Positions 19,249 to 28,848 of a stretch of DNA of 64,000 nt are shown here, one piece after another (positions within the stretch are counted from its first letter, which is position 1; every line of letters begins with the position of its first letter). The notes under the pieces are model-generated. The model did no database searches. It was given only the letters and a program-made list of their open reading frames with translations, and was not told the origin of the DNA. The stretch lies in contig JAPZUE010000040.1 in the NCBI GenBank assembly GCA_027533385.1, positions 98,493 to 162,492 of the forward strand, read 5' to 3'. Made by a program: the position numbers and the translations under genes. Source of the stretch: Rhizobium sp. Lineage in GTDB: Bacteria > Pseudomonadota > Alphaproteobacteria > Rhizobiales > Rhizobiaceae.

Positions 19249-21216
19249 TCAGAACTCTTCCCAGTGTTCTTGTGCCGCGGCAGCAGGGGCTGTTGCCGAG
19301 GCGGTCCGGTTGAATGACCCCGCAACCTTGTTCATCAGGGCCCGCGCGGGAGACGGTCTCTGAGGGGAGGCGGCGCGCGCTGCCTCCTGATGTTGTTCAT
19401 GAGCAGTCGTGCCCAGGTTCACCTTGAACTGGCCGACGAGCCGCGAAAGATTTTCCGCATCGCTCGCCAGGGTATGGCTCGCGGCATTGGTCTGCTCCAC
19501 CATCGCCGCATTCTGCTGCGTGACCTGGTCCATCTGTCCGACGGCCGAATTGATCTCGCTCAGTCCGATTGATTGTTCACGAGCGCTGGTAACGATTGCC
19601 TTAACGTGCTCATTAATTCGCAAAACATCTTCGCCGATGCGGTGCAGAGCCTCGCCCGTGGCCGTCACCAGTTCGACACCCGAACGGACTTCATCACTGG
19701 ATCGACCGACCAGGGTCTTGATGTCGCGGGCGGCTTCCGCTGCGCGGCCTGCGAGCGCGCGCACTTCCTGCGCGACGACGGCAAAGCCCTTGCCGGCATC
19801 TCCGGCGCGGGCTGCCTCGACGCCTGCGTTCAGGGCCAGGAGGTTGGTCTGGAAGGCGATTTCGTCGATAACGTTGATGATTTTGCCGATTTCACCGGTG
19901 GCGCCTTCGATGCGTTCCATCGCAGCCATCGCATCACTGACCACCTCGCCGGACTTCTCCGCATAGTCCTTGGCGTTGTCCACCATGTGGCTGGCTTCCT
20001 CGGCGCGATCGGTCGCGGTCCGGACCGTTTCGGTGATTTGCGAGAGGGCTGCGGATGTCTGCTCCAGCGAGGCGGCTTGTTGCTCGGTGCGGCGCGCGAG
20101 ATCATCTGCCGCGCTTTTCATCTGCTGGCTGTTGGCGCGAATCGAGCTGCTGTTGGTGGCAATTTCGGTCATGACGCGCTTCAGATTCGTGGCGACCTCG
20201 TTGAAGTCGTTTCTGAGGCGCTCAAGATCGGCGGGGAAGGGGCTTGTGATGGCGGCGCAGAGATCCCCCTGCGACAGGCGGGTCAGCCCTTCGCCCAAAG
20301 CGTCGACGGCACCTTTGAGGGCGCGGGTGTCGGCTTCCATGGCCGCCGTGCGGCTTTCCCGCTCGGCTTCGTTCTGCTGGTGCTGAGCCCGGCTGGTGGC
20401 TTCGAGGTCCTGTTTTTCGATCGCGGCCTTGCGGAAGATATCGGCAGAACGGGCCATGCCTCCGATTTCGTCCAGCCTGTCCGTGCCGTCGACCTGGGTT
20501 TGATAGTCGCCGTCGATGATTCGCTGCATGCTGTTGCGCACGAGGCGAATGCCGTTGGCGATGGAGTTGCCATGGATCAGCTGCAGGGCAATGACTGTCA
20601 GGAACGCCAGGCTGCCCAGACCGAGCTGGAATGTCAGGGCCTGATCGCTGCGCCCCGTCGCCTCGCTGACATAGTCCTCAACCAGATTGCCGCCGAGGGC
20701 TGAAAGATTGTTCAGGACGCCTGCGAGCCGCTCGCCAGCCCCGTCGATGGTATCGTCAATCGCTGCGTAGTCGCCTTCGGGCGCGCCGGTCTCGACCATG
20801 CGCTTGAGGTCGACCTGAATGGCTTGTGCGACCGCATTGAGGTCTGCCTCGTAGGAGCCGACTTCACCGGGAACGCCGGCCTCCGTTGCCACAGCCTTCA
20901 GCACCGCTGTGCCGTCCCTGAGGAGGGTCACGGCTGCGTTGATGGTCTCAACGCGTTCGGGCTGTATTCGACCTTCGCCGCGGTCAATGATCGTGTCCAT
21001 CGCCGCCAGCACCATATTGGCGTTGGCAAGGCGCATTTCGTTGATGCGCTCGACTTCGTTCTTGATCTCGATCGACTCCTGGATTGCAGTCGATATGCGC
21101 GCGTTCTGGTACCAGCCTACCGCGAGCATCGAGCCAATCCCGAGGACGGCGGCGGCTCCGAGCGTCATCAGGCGCTGTTTGACGGACAGATCTTTACCCG
21201 TGATGAAATTGAACAT
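19249..21216 (-). CDS. Methyl-accepting chemotaxis protein
   Basis: 655 residues. TM1 about 17-36, a ~160-residue periplasmic ligand-binding region predicted mainly helical, TM2 about 197-217, a HAMP domain, a long coiled coil, and the highly conserved signalling hairpin tip ([27 protein letters not shown], split here across the tip). It ends AAQEHWEEF, close to the NWE(T/S)F pentapeptide that tethers CheR and CheB in other receptors. The ligand cannot be inferred. It forms a two-gene operon with cheW. Confidence 0.95.
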   Translation of the reverse strand: MFNFITGKDLSVKQRLMTLGAAAVLGIGSMLAVGWYQNARISTAIQESIEIKNEVERINEMRLANANMVLAAMDTIIDRGEGRIQPERVETINAAVTLLRDGTAVLKAVATEAGVPGEVGSYEADLNAVAQAIQVDLKRMVETGAPEGDYAAIDDTIDGAGERLAGVLNNLSALGGNLVEDYVSEATGRSDQALTFQLGLGSLAFLTVIALQLIHGNSIANGIRLVRNSMQRIIDGDYQTQVDGTDRLDEIGGMARSADIFRKAAIEKQDLEATSRAQHQQNEAERESRTAAMEADTRALKGAVDALGEGLTRLSQGDLCAAITSPFPADLERLRNDFNEVATNLKRVMTEIATNSSSIRANSQQMKSAADDLARRTEQQAASLEQTSAALSQITETVRTATDRAEEASHMVDNAKDYAEKSGEVVSDAMAAMERIEGATGEIGKIINVIDEIAFQTNLLALNAGVEAARAGDAGKGFAVVAQEVRALAGRAAEAARDIKTLVGRSSDEVRSGVELVTATGEALHRIGEDVLRINEHVKAIVTSAREQSIGLSEINSAVGQMDQVTQQNAAMVEQTNAASHTLASDAENLSRLVGQFKVNLGTTAHEQHQEAARAASPQRPSPARALMNKVAGSFNRTASATAPAAAAQEHWEEF

Positions 21217-21404
21217 GTAGCTCCCCAGCCCCGATCCCGGCTGCTCATGCAGGCCGGTGACACCATGCGTAGACGGGGAGCTTCCCGGCGGACTGTCATG
21301 CCCGCCTGACCGAGACGGTCAGAACGCTTCATGCAGAATCTCGAATATTAGTTAATCAAGAGCTAAATGTGGTTGGCCCGGACGCAATCAAAACGTGCCG
21401 GTTG

Positions 21405-22193
21405 CTAAGATGCGGTAATCGCTCGGCGATAAAGATGCCATGTGGCATGTCCAAGCACCGGCAGGACCACGAGCAGCCCCAGGAAGCCGGGAATCAGCGC
21501 GATGAAGGCAAGTGCCGCGACGATCATTCCGAAGCCCAGCATCGGGGCCGGATTCTCGATGACAGTGCGCATGCTGGTCAGCATGGCGGTGACAAAATCC
21601 ACGTCGTGATCGAGCAGCAGAGGCATCGAAATGACGGTGGCGGTGAACAGGATCGTCGCCAGGACCGCACCGACGACGGTGCCCACGGCAAGGAAGAGCA
21701 ATCCTTCCGGCGTGGTCAGAACCACATTGGCGAAAGCGTCGAGTGTGGCAGGGACCCTGAAGCCCAGGAAGAGCGCCATCAGTAGCCGGACCTGATAGAT
21801 CCATATCCAGAAGATAAACAGGACGACGAAGGCCATCCAGGACAGCTGCCGCTCGCGCTGGCGGAAGACTTCGGCGAGGACTGCCTTCCAGCCGATCGGT
21901 TCGCCCAGCCTGTGGCGGCGGCTGATCTCATAGAGCCCGACCGCGATGAATGGCCCGATCAGGGGGAAGCCGATCGCAACGGGGACGATCATCCAGGGCA
22001 GGTGATAGTAGGTCAGCATGACGGCAATGAATATGCCGCCAAGCGCGTAGATCGCACCAAAGAAGAGGCCGGAGGCCGGATAGCTGCGGAAGTCGCTCCA
22101 GCCATCCGCCAGGGCCGAGCGCACATCGTCCATTCGCAACGGATTGATCTTGAATTTCGGCAATGAGCCCCGATCGAGTGCCTGCTGTTCCAT
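21405..22193 (-). CDS. DUF2189 family integral membrane protein
   Basis: 262 residues from ATG 22193, preceded by GGGAGGGAC at the right spacing. About six hydrophobic segments are visible (for example GLFFGAIYALGGIFIAVML; WMIVPVAIGFPLIGPFIAVGLYE split over two; FVVLFIFWIWIYQ; PGFLGLLVVLPVLGHATWHLYR). The combination GPFIAVGLYE and HATWHLYR is characteristic of DUF2189. Function unknown. It is divergent from the small membrane peptide and SCO genes. Confidence 0.83.
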   Translation of the reverse strand: MEQQALDRGSLPKFKINPLRMDDVRSALADGWSDFRSYPASGLFFGAIYALGGIFIAVMLTYYHLPWMIVPVAIGFPLIGPFIAVGLYEISRRHRLGEPIGWKAVLAEVFRQRERQLSWMAFVVLFIFWIWIYQVRLLMALFLGFRVPATLDAFANVVLTTPEGLLFLAVGTVVGAVLATILFTATVISMPLLLDHDVDFVTAMLTSMRTVIENPAPMLGFGMIVAALAFIALIPGFLGLLVVLPVLGHATWHLYRRAITAS

Positions 22194-22330
22194 GCGTCCC
22201 TCCCAAGACATCCGGCCCTGCGACAATCTGTCAGAAACTACCACAGTCGTTCATTGATTTCCGTCAATTTTGCCAGCTGGCGATCAAAATCTCGCGTTTC
22301 ATCCGGAGCGAACTGCGTTAGGATGCAGGA

Positions 22331-22486
22331 ATGATCGGTTACGCTCGCGCTCAGAAATGGTTGCCCCTGACGGCCCTGCTGCTTGCCGGGGCGCTCTTCA
22401 GTCTGATCGTCTTTCTCGGCTGGATGCACCACGGGGCGGATATTTTTCTGACCCTCATCGAAACTGGGCTGGCCTACTGCTTCTGA
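22331..22486 (+). CDS. 51-residue single-span membrane protein
   Basis: ATG at 22331 preceded by GCAGGA; 51 codons to TGA at 22484. The product begins MIGYARAQKWLPL, has a single hydrophobic span (about 12-32, LTALLLAGALFSLIVFLGW), then a short acidic/hydrophobic tail (HHGADIFLTLIETGLAYCF). Basic residues before and a His pair after the span suggest N-in orientation. It lies 118 bp upstream of the SCO gene on the same strand. I cannot name the family. A role beside copper/cytochrome oxidase assembly is only a guess from context. Confidence 0.6.
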   Translation: MIGYARAQKWLPLTALLLAGALFSLIVFLGWMHHGADIFLTLIETGLAYCF

Positions 22487-22604
22487 CGTGCCACTCCGTG
22501 ACAAATCGGCGCTCTTGCCAGTATTTACACCGAGTTGAATTGCGTTCTCGGGCGAGGGGGCTTAACGGCCTTCGCGGAGAATTCGGTTACAAGGAAGTGC
22601 CATC

Positions 22605-23204
22605 ATGAAAACGGTCAGGGTCATGTTGTGGACGGCGGTGGTCGTCATGGCGGGAGTGCTCGGCTGGCTGACCTATTCGGTCACGCAGTCGGATCAGCAG
22701 ATCGCAGAGGCACCCTTCGGTGTTCCCTTCGAGCTTGTTGACCAGAATGGCCAGCCGATCACCGAACAGGCTTTCCGCGGCAAGCCAACAGCGCTGTTCT
22801 TCGGCTTTACCCATTGCCCGGAAGTCTGCCCGACCACGCTCTTCGAACTGGATGGTTGGATGAAGCAGGTGGATCCTGCCGGCACGGGTCTGCAGGCCTA
22901 TTTCGTCACCGTCGATCCGGAGCGCGACACGCCGGAAATCCTCGGCCGCTACATTTCCAACGTCACCGACCGCGTGAAGGGCATTGCCGGTGATCCGGCA
23001 AAGGTTGCGGAGGTGGTCAAGGGTTTCCGCGTTTACGCCAAGAAGATCCCGCTCGACGAAGCGCAGCCGAACGGCGACTACACGATGGATCATACGGCGT
23101 CCGTTTTCCTTCTCGATGCGGAGGGGCGGTTCAAGGGAACGATCGCCTATGGCGAGAACCCGGAAACCGCCATCAAGAAGCTGGAAAACCTGATGAAGGG
23201 TTGA
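22605..23204 (+). CDS. SCO1/SenC/PrrC family copper chaperone
   Basis: Membrane-anchored thioredoxin-fold protein that delivers copper to the CuA site of cytochrome oxidase. 199 residues. One N-terminal membrane anchor (about 7-26). The copper ligands are visible: C71 and C75 in THCPEVCPTT and H163 in MDHTASVFL. FVTVDPERDTPE is the typical SCO signature. Start ATG 22605 follows AAGGAAG. No oxidase genes are in the window. Confidence 0.95.
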   Translation: MKTVRVMLWTAVVVMAGVLGWLTYSVTQSDQQIAEAPFGVPFELVDQNGQPITEQAFRGKPTALFFGFTHCPEVCPTTLFELDGWMKQVDPAGTGLQAYFVTVDPERDTPEILGRYISNVTDRVKGIAGDPAKVAEVVKGFRVYAKKIPLDEAQPNGDYTMDHTASVFLLDAEGRFKGTIAYGENPETAIKKLENLMKG

Positions 23205-23295
23205 CGCCCTGGAGCTTCGGCTGAGGTTGCCATCCGGGCGTTTGCGTTGTACCGCAACGCCTCTGACTGCCCTGACCTTCCAAGGATGACCGATC

Positions 23296-24180
23296 GTGGC
23301 CGAAATTCGCCTTTATGTGACCACCACCGAGAAGAATGCCAACCGGATCCTCGATCTGATGAGCTTCGCTTTCGGCGAGGAGGACTATGCGATCGCGACC
23401 ACCGAGGTCGACGAGAAGGCCGATATCTGGGAGGCTTCCATCTATCTGATGGCCGACCAGGAGGAGGAGGTCATCCCCCGGGTTCAGGAACTGCTTTCTG
23501 AAGAATTTCCGGAGGCTGCAATCGAGCGCGAGGTGATCCCGGACATTGATTGGATCGCCAAGTCGCTCGAGGGCTTGAAGCCGGTGCGGGCCGGCCGTTT
23601 TCTGGTTCACGGTTCGCATGATCGCGACAAGGTCCAGCCGCACGACGTGGCGATCGAGATCGATGCCGGTCAGGCCTTTGGCACCGGACATCATGGAACA
23701 ACGGCCGGCTGCCTCGAAGTCATCGAAAAGGTCGTCAGGGCGCGGAAAGTGCGCAATGCGCTGGATCTCGGAACGGGCAGCGGTGTGCTGGCGATTGCCG
23801 TGCGCAAGCTTCTACCCGTACCGGTGCTGGCGACCGATATCGATCCGATTGCGGTTCGTGTGGCCAAGGAAAATGCCCGCCGCAACCAGGTCGTGGACGG
23901 GATCGACTTTCGCACGGCGCCTGGCTTTCACTCGACCGCTTTCCGTGAACATGGTCCATTCGATCTGATCATCGCCAACATTCTGGCGCGGCCGCTGATC
24001 AAGATGGCGCCGCAACTCGTCAACCACCTCGCGCCCAATGGTTCCGTCATCCTTTCGGGCATCCTGGCGGAGCAGCGCTGGAAGGTGATTGCCGCCTACA
24101 GCGGTGAGGGGCTCTCGCATGTGAAGACGATCTGGCGCAACGGCTGGGTGACCATTCACTTCACGCAAGGCAAGGGCTGA
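23296..24180 (+). CDS. prmA: Ribosomal protein L11 methyltransferase PrmA
   Basis: SAM-dependent enzyme that methylates L11. 294 residues, GTG start. An N-terminal substrate-recognition domain (about 1-110) precedes a Rossmann methyltransferase domain: AFGTGHHGTT, LDLGTGSGVLAIA (SAM binding), ATDIDPIAV and the IIANILARPL motif. It has its own terminator directly after. The context (SCO, aminopeptidase P downstream) matches no special pathway. Confidence 0.95.
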   Translation: MAEIRLYVTTTEKNANRILDLMSFAFGEEDYAIATTEVDEKADIWEASIYLMADQEEEVIPRVQELLSEEFPEAAIEREVIPDIDWIAKSLEGLKPVRAGRFLVHGSHDRDKVQPHDVAIEIDAGQAFGTGHHGTTAGCLEVIEKVVRARKVRNALDLGTGSGVLAIAVRKLLPVPVLATDIDPIAVRVAKENARRNQVVDGIDFRTAPGFHSTAFREHGPFDLIIANILARPLIKMAPQLVNHLAPNGSVILSGILAEQRWKVIAAYSGEGLSHVKTIWRNGWVTIHFTQGKG

Positions 24181-24207
24181 CACCTTACGTCAGTTTTCGT
24201 CACGCAG

Positions 24208-24238
24208 AAAAGGCGGCCCACAAGGAGCCGCCTTTTTT
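24208..24238 (+). terminator. Rho-independent terminator after prmA
   Basis: AAAAGGCGGC (24208-24217) and GCCGCCTTTT (24227-24236) form a 10-bp stem ending in six T, 28 bases after the prmA stop. Confidence 0.9.
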
Positions 24239-24329
24239 GGCGCCGGCATCATGCGGCGCCGGTGTCCGCGAGCGTGGGAGGGGCGCTCAAGCGGATGCTA
24301 GGCTGGGCGGTCTTGCGACCCGCCGGTGT

Positions 24330-24503
24330 TCAGATGATGGAGTGCTGATGCGGACGGCGGCGCAGCTCGTCGCGCTTCAGGCCCATGGCCTCCAGCGATG
24401 CGTCGTCGAGCGACAGAAGAGCACCCGTCGTGTAGAGATCGGCACGACGCTGGCGTGCCTCGACGAGATTGTTGAGAGCAGTACGCAGGAAGGACTTGGC
24501 CAT
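24330..24503 (-). CDS. DUF1127 domain small protein
   Basis: 57 residues from ATG 24503, with AAGGAAA about 10 bases upstream. The sequence RTALNNLVEARQRRADLYTTGALLSLDDASLEAMGLKRDEL is the arginine-rich DUF1127 pattern, ending in a basic tail. In alphaproteobacteria, proteins of this family have been linked to RNA turnover and to phosphate and carbon metabolism, but this one's role is unknown. Longer readings upstream lack a ribosome site. Confidence 0.85.
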   Translation of the reverse strand: MAKSFLRTALNNLVEARQRRADLYTTGALLSLDDASLEAMGLKRDELRRRPHQHSII

Positions 24504-24755
24504 CTCTTGGTTTCCTTTCGGTTCCGGACGCCTTGGACTGCGTCCTCGATGACTACAGATATAGCTTTCCCAACTGGCTTCAGTCAGATGGCTTGGAGCA
24601 CGGGAGATCTGCAAATGCTGCATGGCAGCATAAGGGTTTTCTGAAGTTGGGAAGGGTAGGCCGGATGTACGCTAAAAGCGCGTGGCCATGGTGGTGGGGG
24701 CGGTGAGGCCTTGCTATAAGCGCTGACCAACAGTGTCTTCATCGCGAGTAGCCCC

Positions 24756-26591
24756 ATGTTTCAGTCCTTCGAGGTCAAGTCCACGCCGCATCACGGCAAA
24801 TCCCGGATCGCAGCGCTCAGGGGACTGTTTGCAGAGTTCGGCATCGATGGACTGCTGGTCCCGCGCTCGGATGACTATCTCGGCGAATACGTGCCCGAGT
24901 CCGCCGAGCGTCTCGCCTGGGCGACCGGCTTCACCGGTTCGGCCGGGATGCTGCTGGTGACCGAGGTGCAGGCCGTCGTCTTCGTGGACGGCCGTTACGT
25001 CACGCAGCTTGCCCAGCAGGTCGATCCGACCGTCTTCACGCCCGGAGACCTTGTCGGCGAGCCGCCGCACAAATGGATCGAGAACCGCGCATCAAAGGGC
25101 TTTCGTCTGGGGATCGATCCCTGGGTGCATACCGGGGCGGAAGTGCGCAGGCTGGAAAAGGCGCTGGCGGAGAAGGGCGGTAGCCTGGTCTTCCTGCCGC
25201 ATAATCCGGTCGATCGGCTCTGGACGGACCGTCCGGCCGAGCCCAAGGGCGCCGTCATGATCCAGGCTCTAAACCAGGCGGGTGTGTCCGCTGCCGACAA
25301 GCTGAAGAAGATCGCAGCCGATCTGACGGAGAAGAGCCTTGCCGCTGTGCTGATCTCCGATCCGTCGTCGGTGGCCTGGATTTTCAACCTGCGTGGCAAT
25401 GATGTTCCGCATACTCCGCATCCGCTGTCGCGTGCGATCATCAGGGCGAATGGATCTGCCGAACTCTTCCTGGACAGCGCCAAGACCAATCTCGAGGTCG
25501 AGACCTATCTCCGCGACCTTTGCGAACAGGTCGATCCGGCGCTTTTGGCCGAACGGCTGGAACGGGTCGCCAAGGGCGGCCAGCGCATACTCGTTGACCC
25601 GGATCTGGCTCCTTACGCGCTCTCTCGACTGATCCGCGAGAGCGGCGGCGACGTCGTCGAAGGCAATGATCCCGCGAAGCTCGGGCGTGCGGTGAAGAAC
25701 ATGGTCGAGCTCAACGGCTCGGCTGCGGCGCATCTGCAGGACGGCGTTGCCATGGTCGAGTTTCTGCACTGGTTCGACGAGCAGCCGCATGGCAGCCTGA
25801 CCGAGATTGCGGCTGCGCAGAAGCTTGAAGCCGTCCGCGCGGCTGTCGGGCAGCGGATGCAGAACCCGCTCAAGGATATCTCCTTCGACACGATCTCCGG
25901 TGCCGGTGAGAATGCGGCGATCATGCATTACCGCGTGACGACCGAGAGCGACCGGCCAATCCGCTCGGGCGAGATGTTCCTGATCGATTCCGGCGCGCAA
26001 TATGTGAATGGGACGACCGACATCACCCGAACGCTTGCCGTCGGTGAGGTGCCGGAGGAGCAGAAGCGCTTCTTCACCTTGGCGCTGAAGGGCATGATCG
26101 CAATCAGCACGGCGCGCTTTCCGAAGGGCACGCGCGGCTGCGATCTCGATCCTCTGGCCCGCATCGCGCTCTGGAAGGCCGGTGCCGATTTCGCCCATGG
26201 CACGGGCCATGGCGTCGGCTCCTATCTCTCGGTGCATGAAGGTCCGCAGCGCATCGCGCGGCTTTCGACCCAGGAGCTGCTGCCCGGGATGATCCTGTCG
26301 AACGAGCCCGGCTATTATCGTCCCGGCAGCTTCGGTATCCGGATCGAGAACCTCATCTATGTCCGCGAAGCCGAGGCCATCGAGGGCGGCGACCAGCCGA
26401 TGCTCGGCTTCGAGACGCTGACCTTTGTGCCTGTTGACCGCAAGCTCATCGTGCAGGATCTGCTGACGCGCGATGAGCTGCAGTGGCTCGACGCCTATCA
26501 TGCCAAGACCCGTGACGAGCTGCTGCCGCTGATCTCCGACGTGGCCACCAAGCAGTGGCTGGAGCAGGCGACGGCGCCGTTTGCCCGCTAA
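24756..26591 (+). CDS. Xaa-Pro aminopeptidase (M24B, aminopeptidase P)
   Basis: Removes an N-terminal residue that precedes proline. 611 residues, the long eukaryote-like/alphaproteobacterial form. Two creatinase-like N-terminal domains (about 1-310) precede the pita-bread catalytic domain with dinuclear-metal ligands visible in MFLIDSGAQYVNGTTDITRT (two Asp), HGTGHGVGSYLSVHEGP (His), SNEPGYY (Glu) and GIRIEN (Glu). No signal peptide, so cytoplasmic. It stands alone; the 252-bp interval upstream of it is shared with the divergent DUF1127 gene. Confidence 0.94.
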   Translation: MFQSFEVKSTPHHGKSRIAALRGLFAEFGIDGLLVPRSDDYLGEYVPESAERLAWATGFTGSAGMLLVTEVQAVVFVDGRYVTQLAQQVDPTVFTPGDLVGEPPHKWIENRASKGFRLGIDPWVHTGAEVRRLEKALAEKGGSLVFLPHNPVDRLWTDRPAEPKGAVMIQALNQAGVSAADKLKKIAADLTEKSLAAVLISDPSSVAWIFNLRGNDVPHTPHPLSRAIIRANGSAELFLDSAKTNLEVETYLRDLCEQVDPALLAERLERVAKGGQRILVDPDLAPYALSRLIRESGGDVVEGNDPAKLGRAVKNMVELNGSAAAHLQDGVAMVEFLHWFDEQPHGSLTEIAAAQKLEAVRAAVGQRMQNPLKDISFDTISGAGENAAIMHYRVTTESDRPIRSGEMFLIDSGAQYVNGTTDITRTLAVGEVPEEQKRFFTLALKGMIAISTARFPKGTRGCDLDPLARIALWKAGADFAHGTGHGVGSYLSVHEGPQRIARLSTQELLPGMILSNEPGYYRPGSFGIRIENLIYVREAEAIEGGDQPMLGFETLTFVPVDRKLIVQDLLTRDELQWLDAYHAKTRDELLPLISDVATKQWLEQATAPFAR

Positions 26592-26593
26592 AC

Positions 26594-26905
26594 TCAGCTG
26601 AGGAAATGCCGCATCAGCATGACGACGGCCCAGCCGCCGATCAGCATGGGAATGGTGGAGAAGCGCAGGCCGATCAGAAGCGAGGCCGCCATGGCGGCCT
26701 TGACGTCGATTTCGCCGGCGAAAAAGGCGGGGGCGACGAGCGTCGTCAGGACGGCTGCCGGGACGGCATTGAGCGCGGCCTCCAGCCTGGGCGGCATGGT
26801 TTTCAGCCGTTTCACCAGGATGTAGCCACCAATACGGGTGAGGAAGGTCGCAATCGCTGCCGCCGCGATCAGCATTGTCATGTAGGGCGTCAGAAGCGTG
26901 CTCAT
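26594..26905 (-). CDS. azlD: AzlD family branched-chain amino acid exporter subunit
   Basis: 103 residues with four hydrophobic spans and the typical ATFLTRIGGYIL and AVPAAVLTTLVAPAFF segments. It pairs with AzlC to form a LIV-E type exporter. The start overlaps the azlC stop by 4 bases. The stop converges with pepP, leaving 2 bases between them. Confidence 0.9.
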   Translation of the reverse strand: MSTLLTPYMTMLIAAAAIATFLTRIGGYILVKRLKTMPPRLEAALNAVPAAVLTTLVAPAFFAGEIDVKAAMAASLLIGLRFSTIPMLIGGWAVVMLMRHFLS

Positions 26906-27612
26906 CGGGCAGCCTCCTCGGCAGGCTCGTCCTTCGGCGGAAGGGGCAGCAGGGCCGCGAGCAACACGCCTGCCAGGGCGCCGATGCTGATGTGCCAGGG
27001 TGTGCCGACAACGTGCTGGGCAGCGACGGAGACAACGGCGCTCACAGTCACGATCAGCAGGAAATTGCCTCGCTTGCGGAAGCCGAGCACAAGGCCGAGG
27101 AAATAGATCGGCAGCAGAACGTCGATCCCGTAGTCGGCGGGATTGCCGATGACGCTGCCCAGCGCGCCGCCGACGGCACTCATGGCGACCCAGGGAACGT
27201 AGATCATCGCGCCGAAGCCGAAATACCAGGGGAAGCTCACCGTCCGCCCGCTTTCACCGCGCGCCACGGCCTCGGCAAACTGTGGGTCGGTCAGCAAGAA
27301 GAAGCTCAGCAGTTTCTGCGGCAGGGTGAAGTGATCGATGAACGGGGTGAGGGCCGCCGAATAGAGGATGTGGCGGAAATTCACCGCCAGGATCGAGAGG
27401 ACGACGATCCACATCGGCACAGCCTGGCCGAAAAGCTCTATGCCGACCAATTGGCTGGCGCCGGCATAGACGGTGGCGCTCATCAGCGCTGCCTCGGCGA
27501 CGGTCTGGCCGTTGGCCACGGCGACCGCGCCGAACAGGATCGCAAACGGACCGGCAGAGATGATGACGGGCAGCGCTTTGAGCGCGCCTTCGGTAAAATC
27601 GGATCGGGACAT
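26902..27612 (-). CDS. azlC: AzlC family branched-chain amino acid permease
   Basis: 236 residues, largest subunit of a two-component exporter. Family markers are ALPVIISAGPFAILFG, AALMSATVYAGASQLVGIELFG and VLSILAVNFRHILYSAAL, plus several further spans. It precedes and overlaps azlD. The same window contains the ilv acetolactate synthase operon, though 32 kb away, so any functional link is indirect. Confidence 0.92.
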   Translation of the reverse strand: MSRSDFTEGALKALPVIISAGPFAILFGAVAVANGQTVAEAALMSATVYAGASQLVGIELFGQAVPMWIVVLSILAVNFRHILYSAALTPFIDHFTLPQKLLSFFLLTDPQFAEAVARGESGRTVSFPWYFGFGAMIYVPWVAMSAVGGALGSVIGNPADYGIDVLLPIYFLGLVLGFRKRGNFLLIVTVSAVVSVAAQHVVGTPWHISIGALAGVLLAALLPLPPKDEPAEEAAR

Positions 27613-27770
27613 TATAGACTTCTCGCGTTCTTCTGCTGGCTAAAGCCTGTCGCTCTGATCGACAAACCAATTCCTCTGATGGAACGACCATCGCCATTGA
27701 TGAATGGCATTGCCATCCGGACGGGATTTCCGTCTTGTCGAAAAGTCGCATCCGATATGGAAAAAGGCAG

Positions 27771-28019
27771 ATGGAGAAGGATCTGATCAGTCGCGAGGAC
27801 AGGGAGCGGCTGTTACTCAAGGTCCAGCGTCATCTGTCCGATGAGGCCGAAACGGAGCTCGGGCGCTTCGAGGTCGAGACTCTGGTCGATCTGGTCGCGC
27901 GGCTTATCGGCCCGCACTGCTACAACAAGGGACTACGCGACGCGCAGGCGCTGCTTGCCCGGCAGGTCGACCAGATCAACGATGTGCTCTACGAAATGGA
28001 GCGGCTGCCGGAAGCGTGA
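27771..28019 (+). CDS. DUF2164 family protein
   Basis: 82 residues from ATG 27771, which has AAAAAGG just upstream. The sequence LGRFEVETLVDLVARLIGPHCYNKGLRDAQALLARQ is the hallmark of DUF2164 (CYNKGLxDA). Soluble and mainly helical. Function unknown. Its stop (28017-28019) directly abuts the panB stop on the other strand with no base between. Confidence 0.88.
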   Translation: MEKDLISREDRERLLLKVQRHLSDEAETELGRFEVETLVDLVARLIGPHCYNKGLRDAQALLARQVDQINDVLYEMERLPEA

Positions 28020-28847
28020 CTACTTCTTCGGACGAATCTGGAAGGTGTGTTCCTGGCCGGGAAAAACGCGTTCCTTGACCTCTGCGGCATAACCTGCGGC
28101 AGCCTTGTCGATGACCTCCGCCAATTCGCTGTAATGCTTGACGAAGCGCGGCTTGAACTCGTTGAACAGGCCGAGCATGTCGTCGGAGACCAGGATCTGG
28201 CCGTCGCATGCCGGCGAGGCGCCGATGCCGATGGTGGCGGCTTTCACCGTGGCCGAGATTTCCCGTGCCAAGGGTTCGACGGTGCCCTCGATGACCATGG
28301 CGAATGCGCCGGCCTCATCGATCGCCTTGGCGTCGCGGCGGATCTTGTCCTGCTCTGCTTCACTGTGGCCCTTGGAGCGGTAACCGCCCGACGTATTCAC
28401 CTGTTGCGGCATCAGGCCGATATGGCCGAAGACCGGCACGCCGCGAGTGACCAGGAACTCCACGGTTTCGGCCATTTCGGCGCCACCCTCGAGCTTCACG
28501 CCGTCGCAGCCGGTTTCCTTCATCAGGCGCACCGCGTTGCGGAAGGCCTGTTCCTTGCTTTCCTGGTAGGAGCCGAAGGGGAGGTCGACGATCACGCAGC
28601 CGCGCGTCGTGCCGCGCATGACGGCCTGGCCGTGGGCGACCATCATGTCCATGGTCACGCCGACAGTCGTATCCATGCCGTAAAGCACCATGCCGAGGCT
28701 GTCGCCGACGAGCAGCAGATCGCAATGCCGGTCGAGGATGCGGGCGATTGGTGTCGTGTAGGCGGTCAGCGAGACGATGGGACGGTTGCCCTTCAGGGCC
28801 GTGATATCGGCCGGGGTGAAACGCTTCTGGCGGGGTGGTGTGCTCAT
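28020..28847 (-). CDS. panB: 3-methyl-2-oxobutanoate hydroxymethyltransferase PanB
   Basis: First committed step of pantothenate synthesis: transfers a hydroxymethyl group to alpha-ketoisovalerate. 275 residues from ATG 28847. Motifs are [28 protein letters not shown] (metal/substrate Asp), DLPFGSY, KLEGG and GHIGLMPQ; the C-terminal half includes [14 protein letters not shown]. It begins one base past the panC stop, forming the panC-panB operon. Its substrate is an intermediate of valine synthesis by the ilv pathway. Confidence 0.97.
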   Translation of the reverse strand: MSTPPRQKRFTPADITALKGNRPIVSLTAYTTPIARILDRHCDLLLVGDSLGMVLYGMDTTVGVTMDMMVAHGQAVMRGTTRGCVIVDLPFGSYQESKEQAFRNAVRLMKETGCDGVKLEGGAEMAETVEFLVTRGVPVFGHIGLMPQQVNTSGGYRSKGHSEAEQDKIRRDAKAIDEAGAFAMVIEGTVEPLAREISATVKAATIGIGASPACDGQILVSDDMLGLFNEFKPRFVKHYSELAEVIDKAAAGYAAEVKERVFPGQEHTFQIRPKK

Positions 28848-28848
28848 G

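Noticed and set aside
20519..20540. Partial match to the repeat core (GTCGATGAT) inside the chemoreceptor gene
   Set aside because: Only nine bases match, within coding sequence; expected by chance for Asp/Ile codons.
24239..24260. GGCGCCG/CGGCGCC hairpin directly after the prmA terminator
   Set aside because: Self-pairing is real, but it is most likely a second stem of the same terminator or of the opposite DUF1127 gene; no further meaning could be supported.
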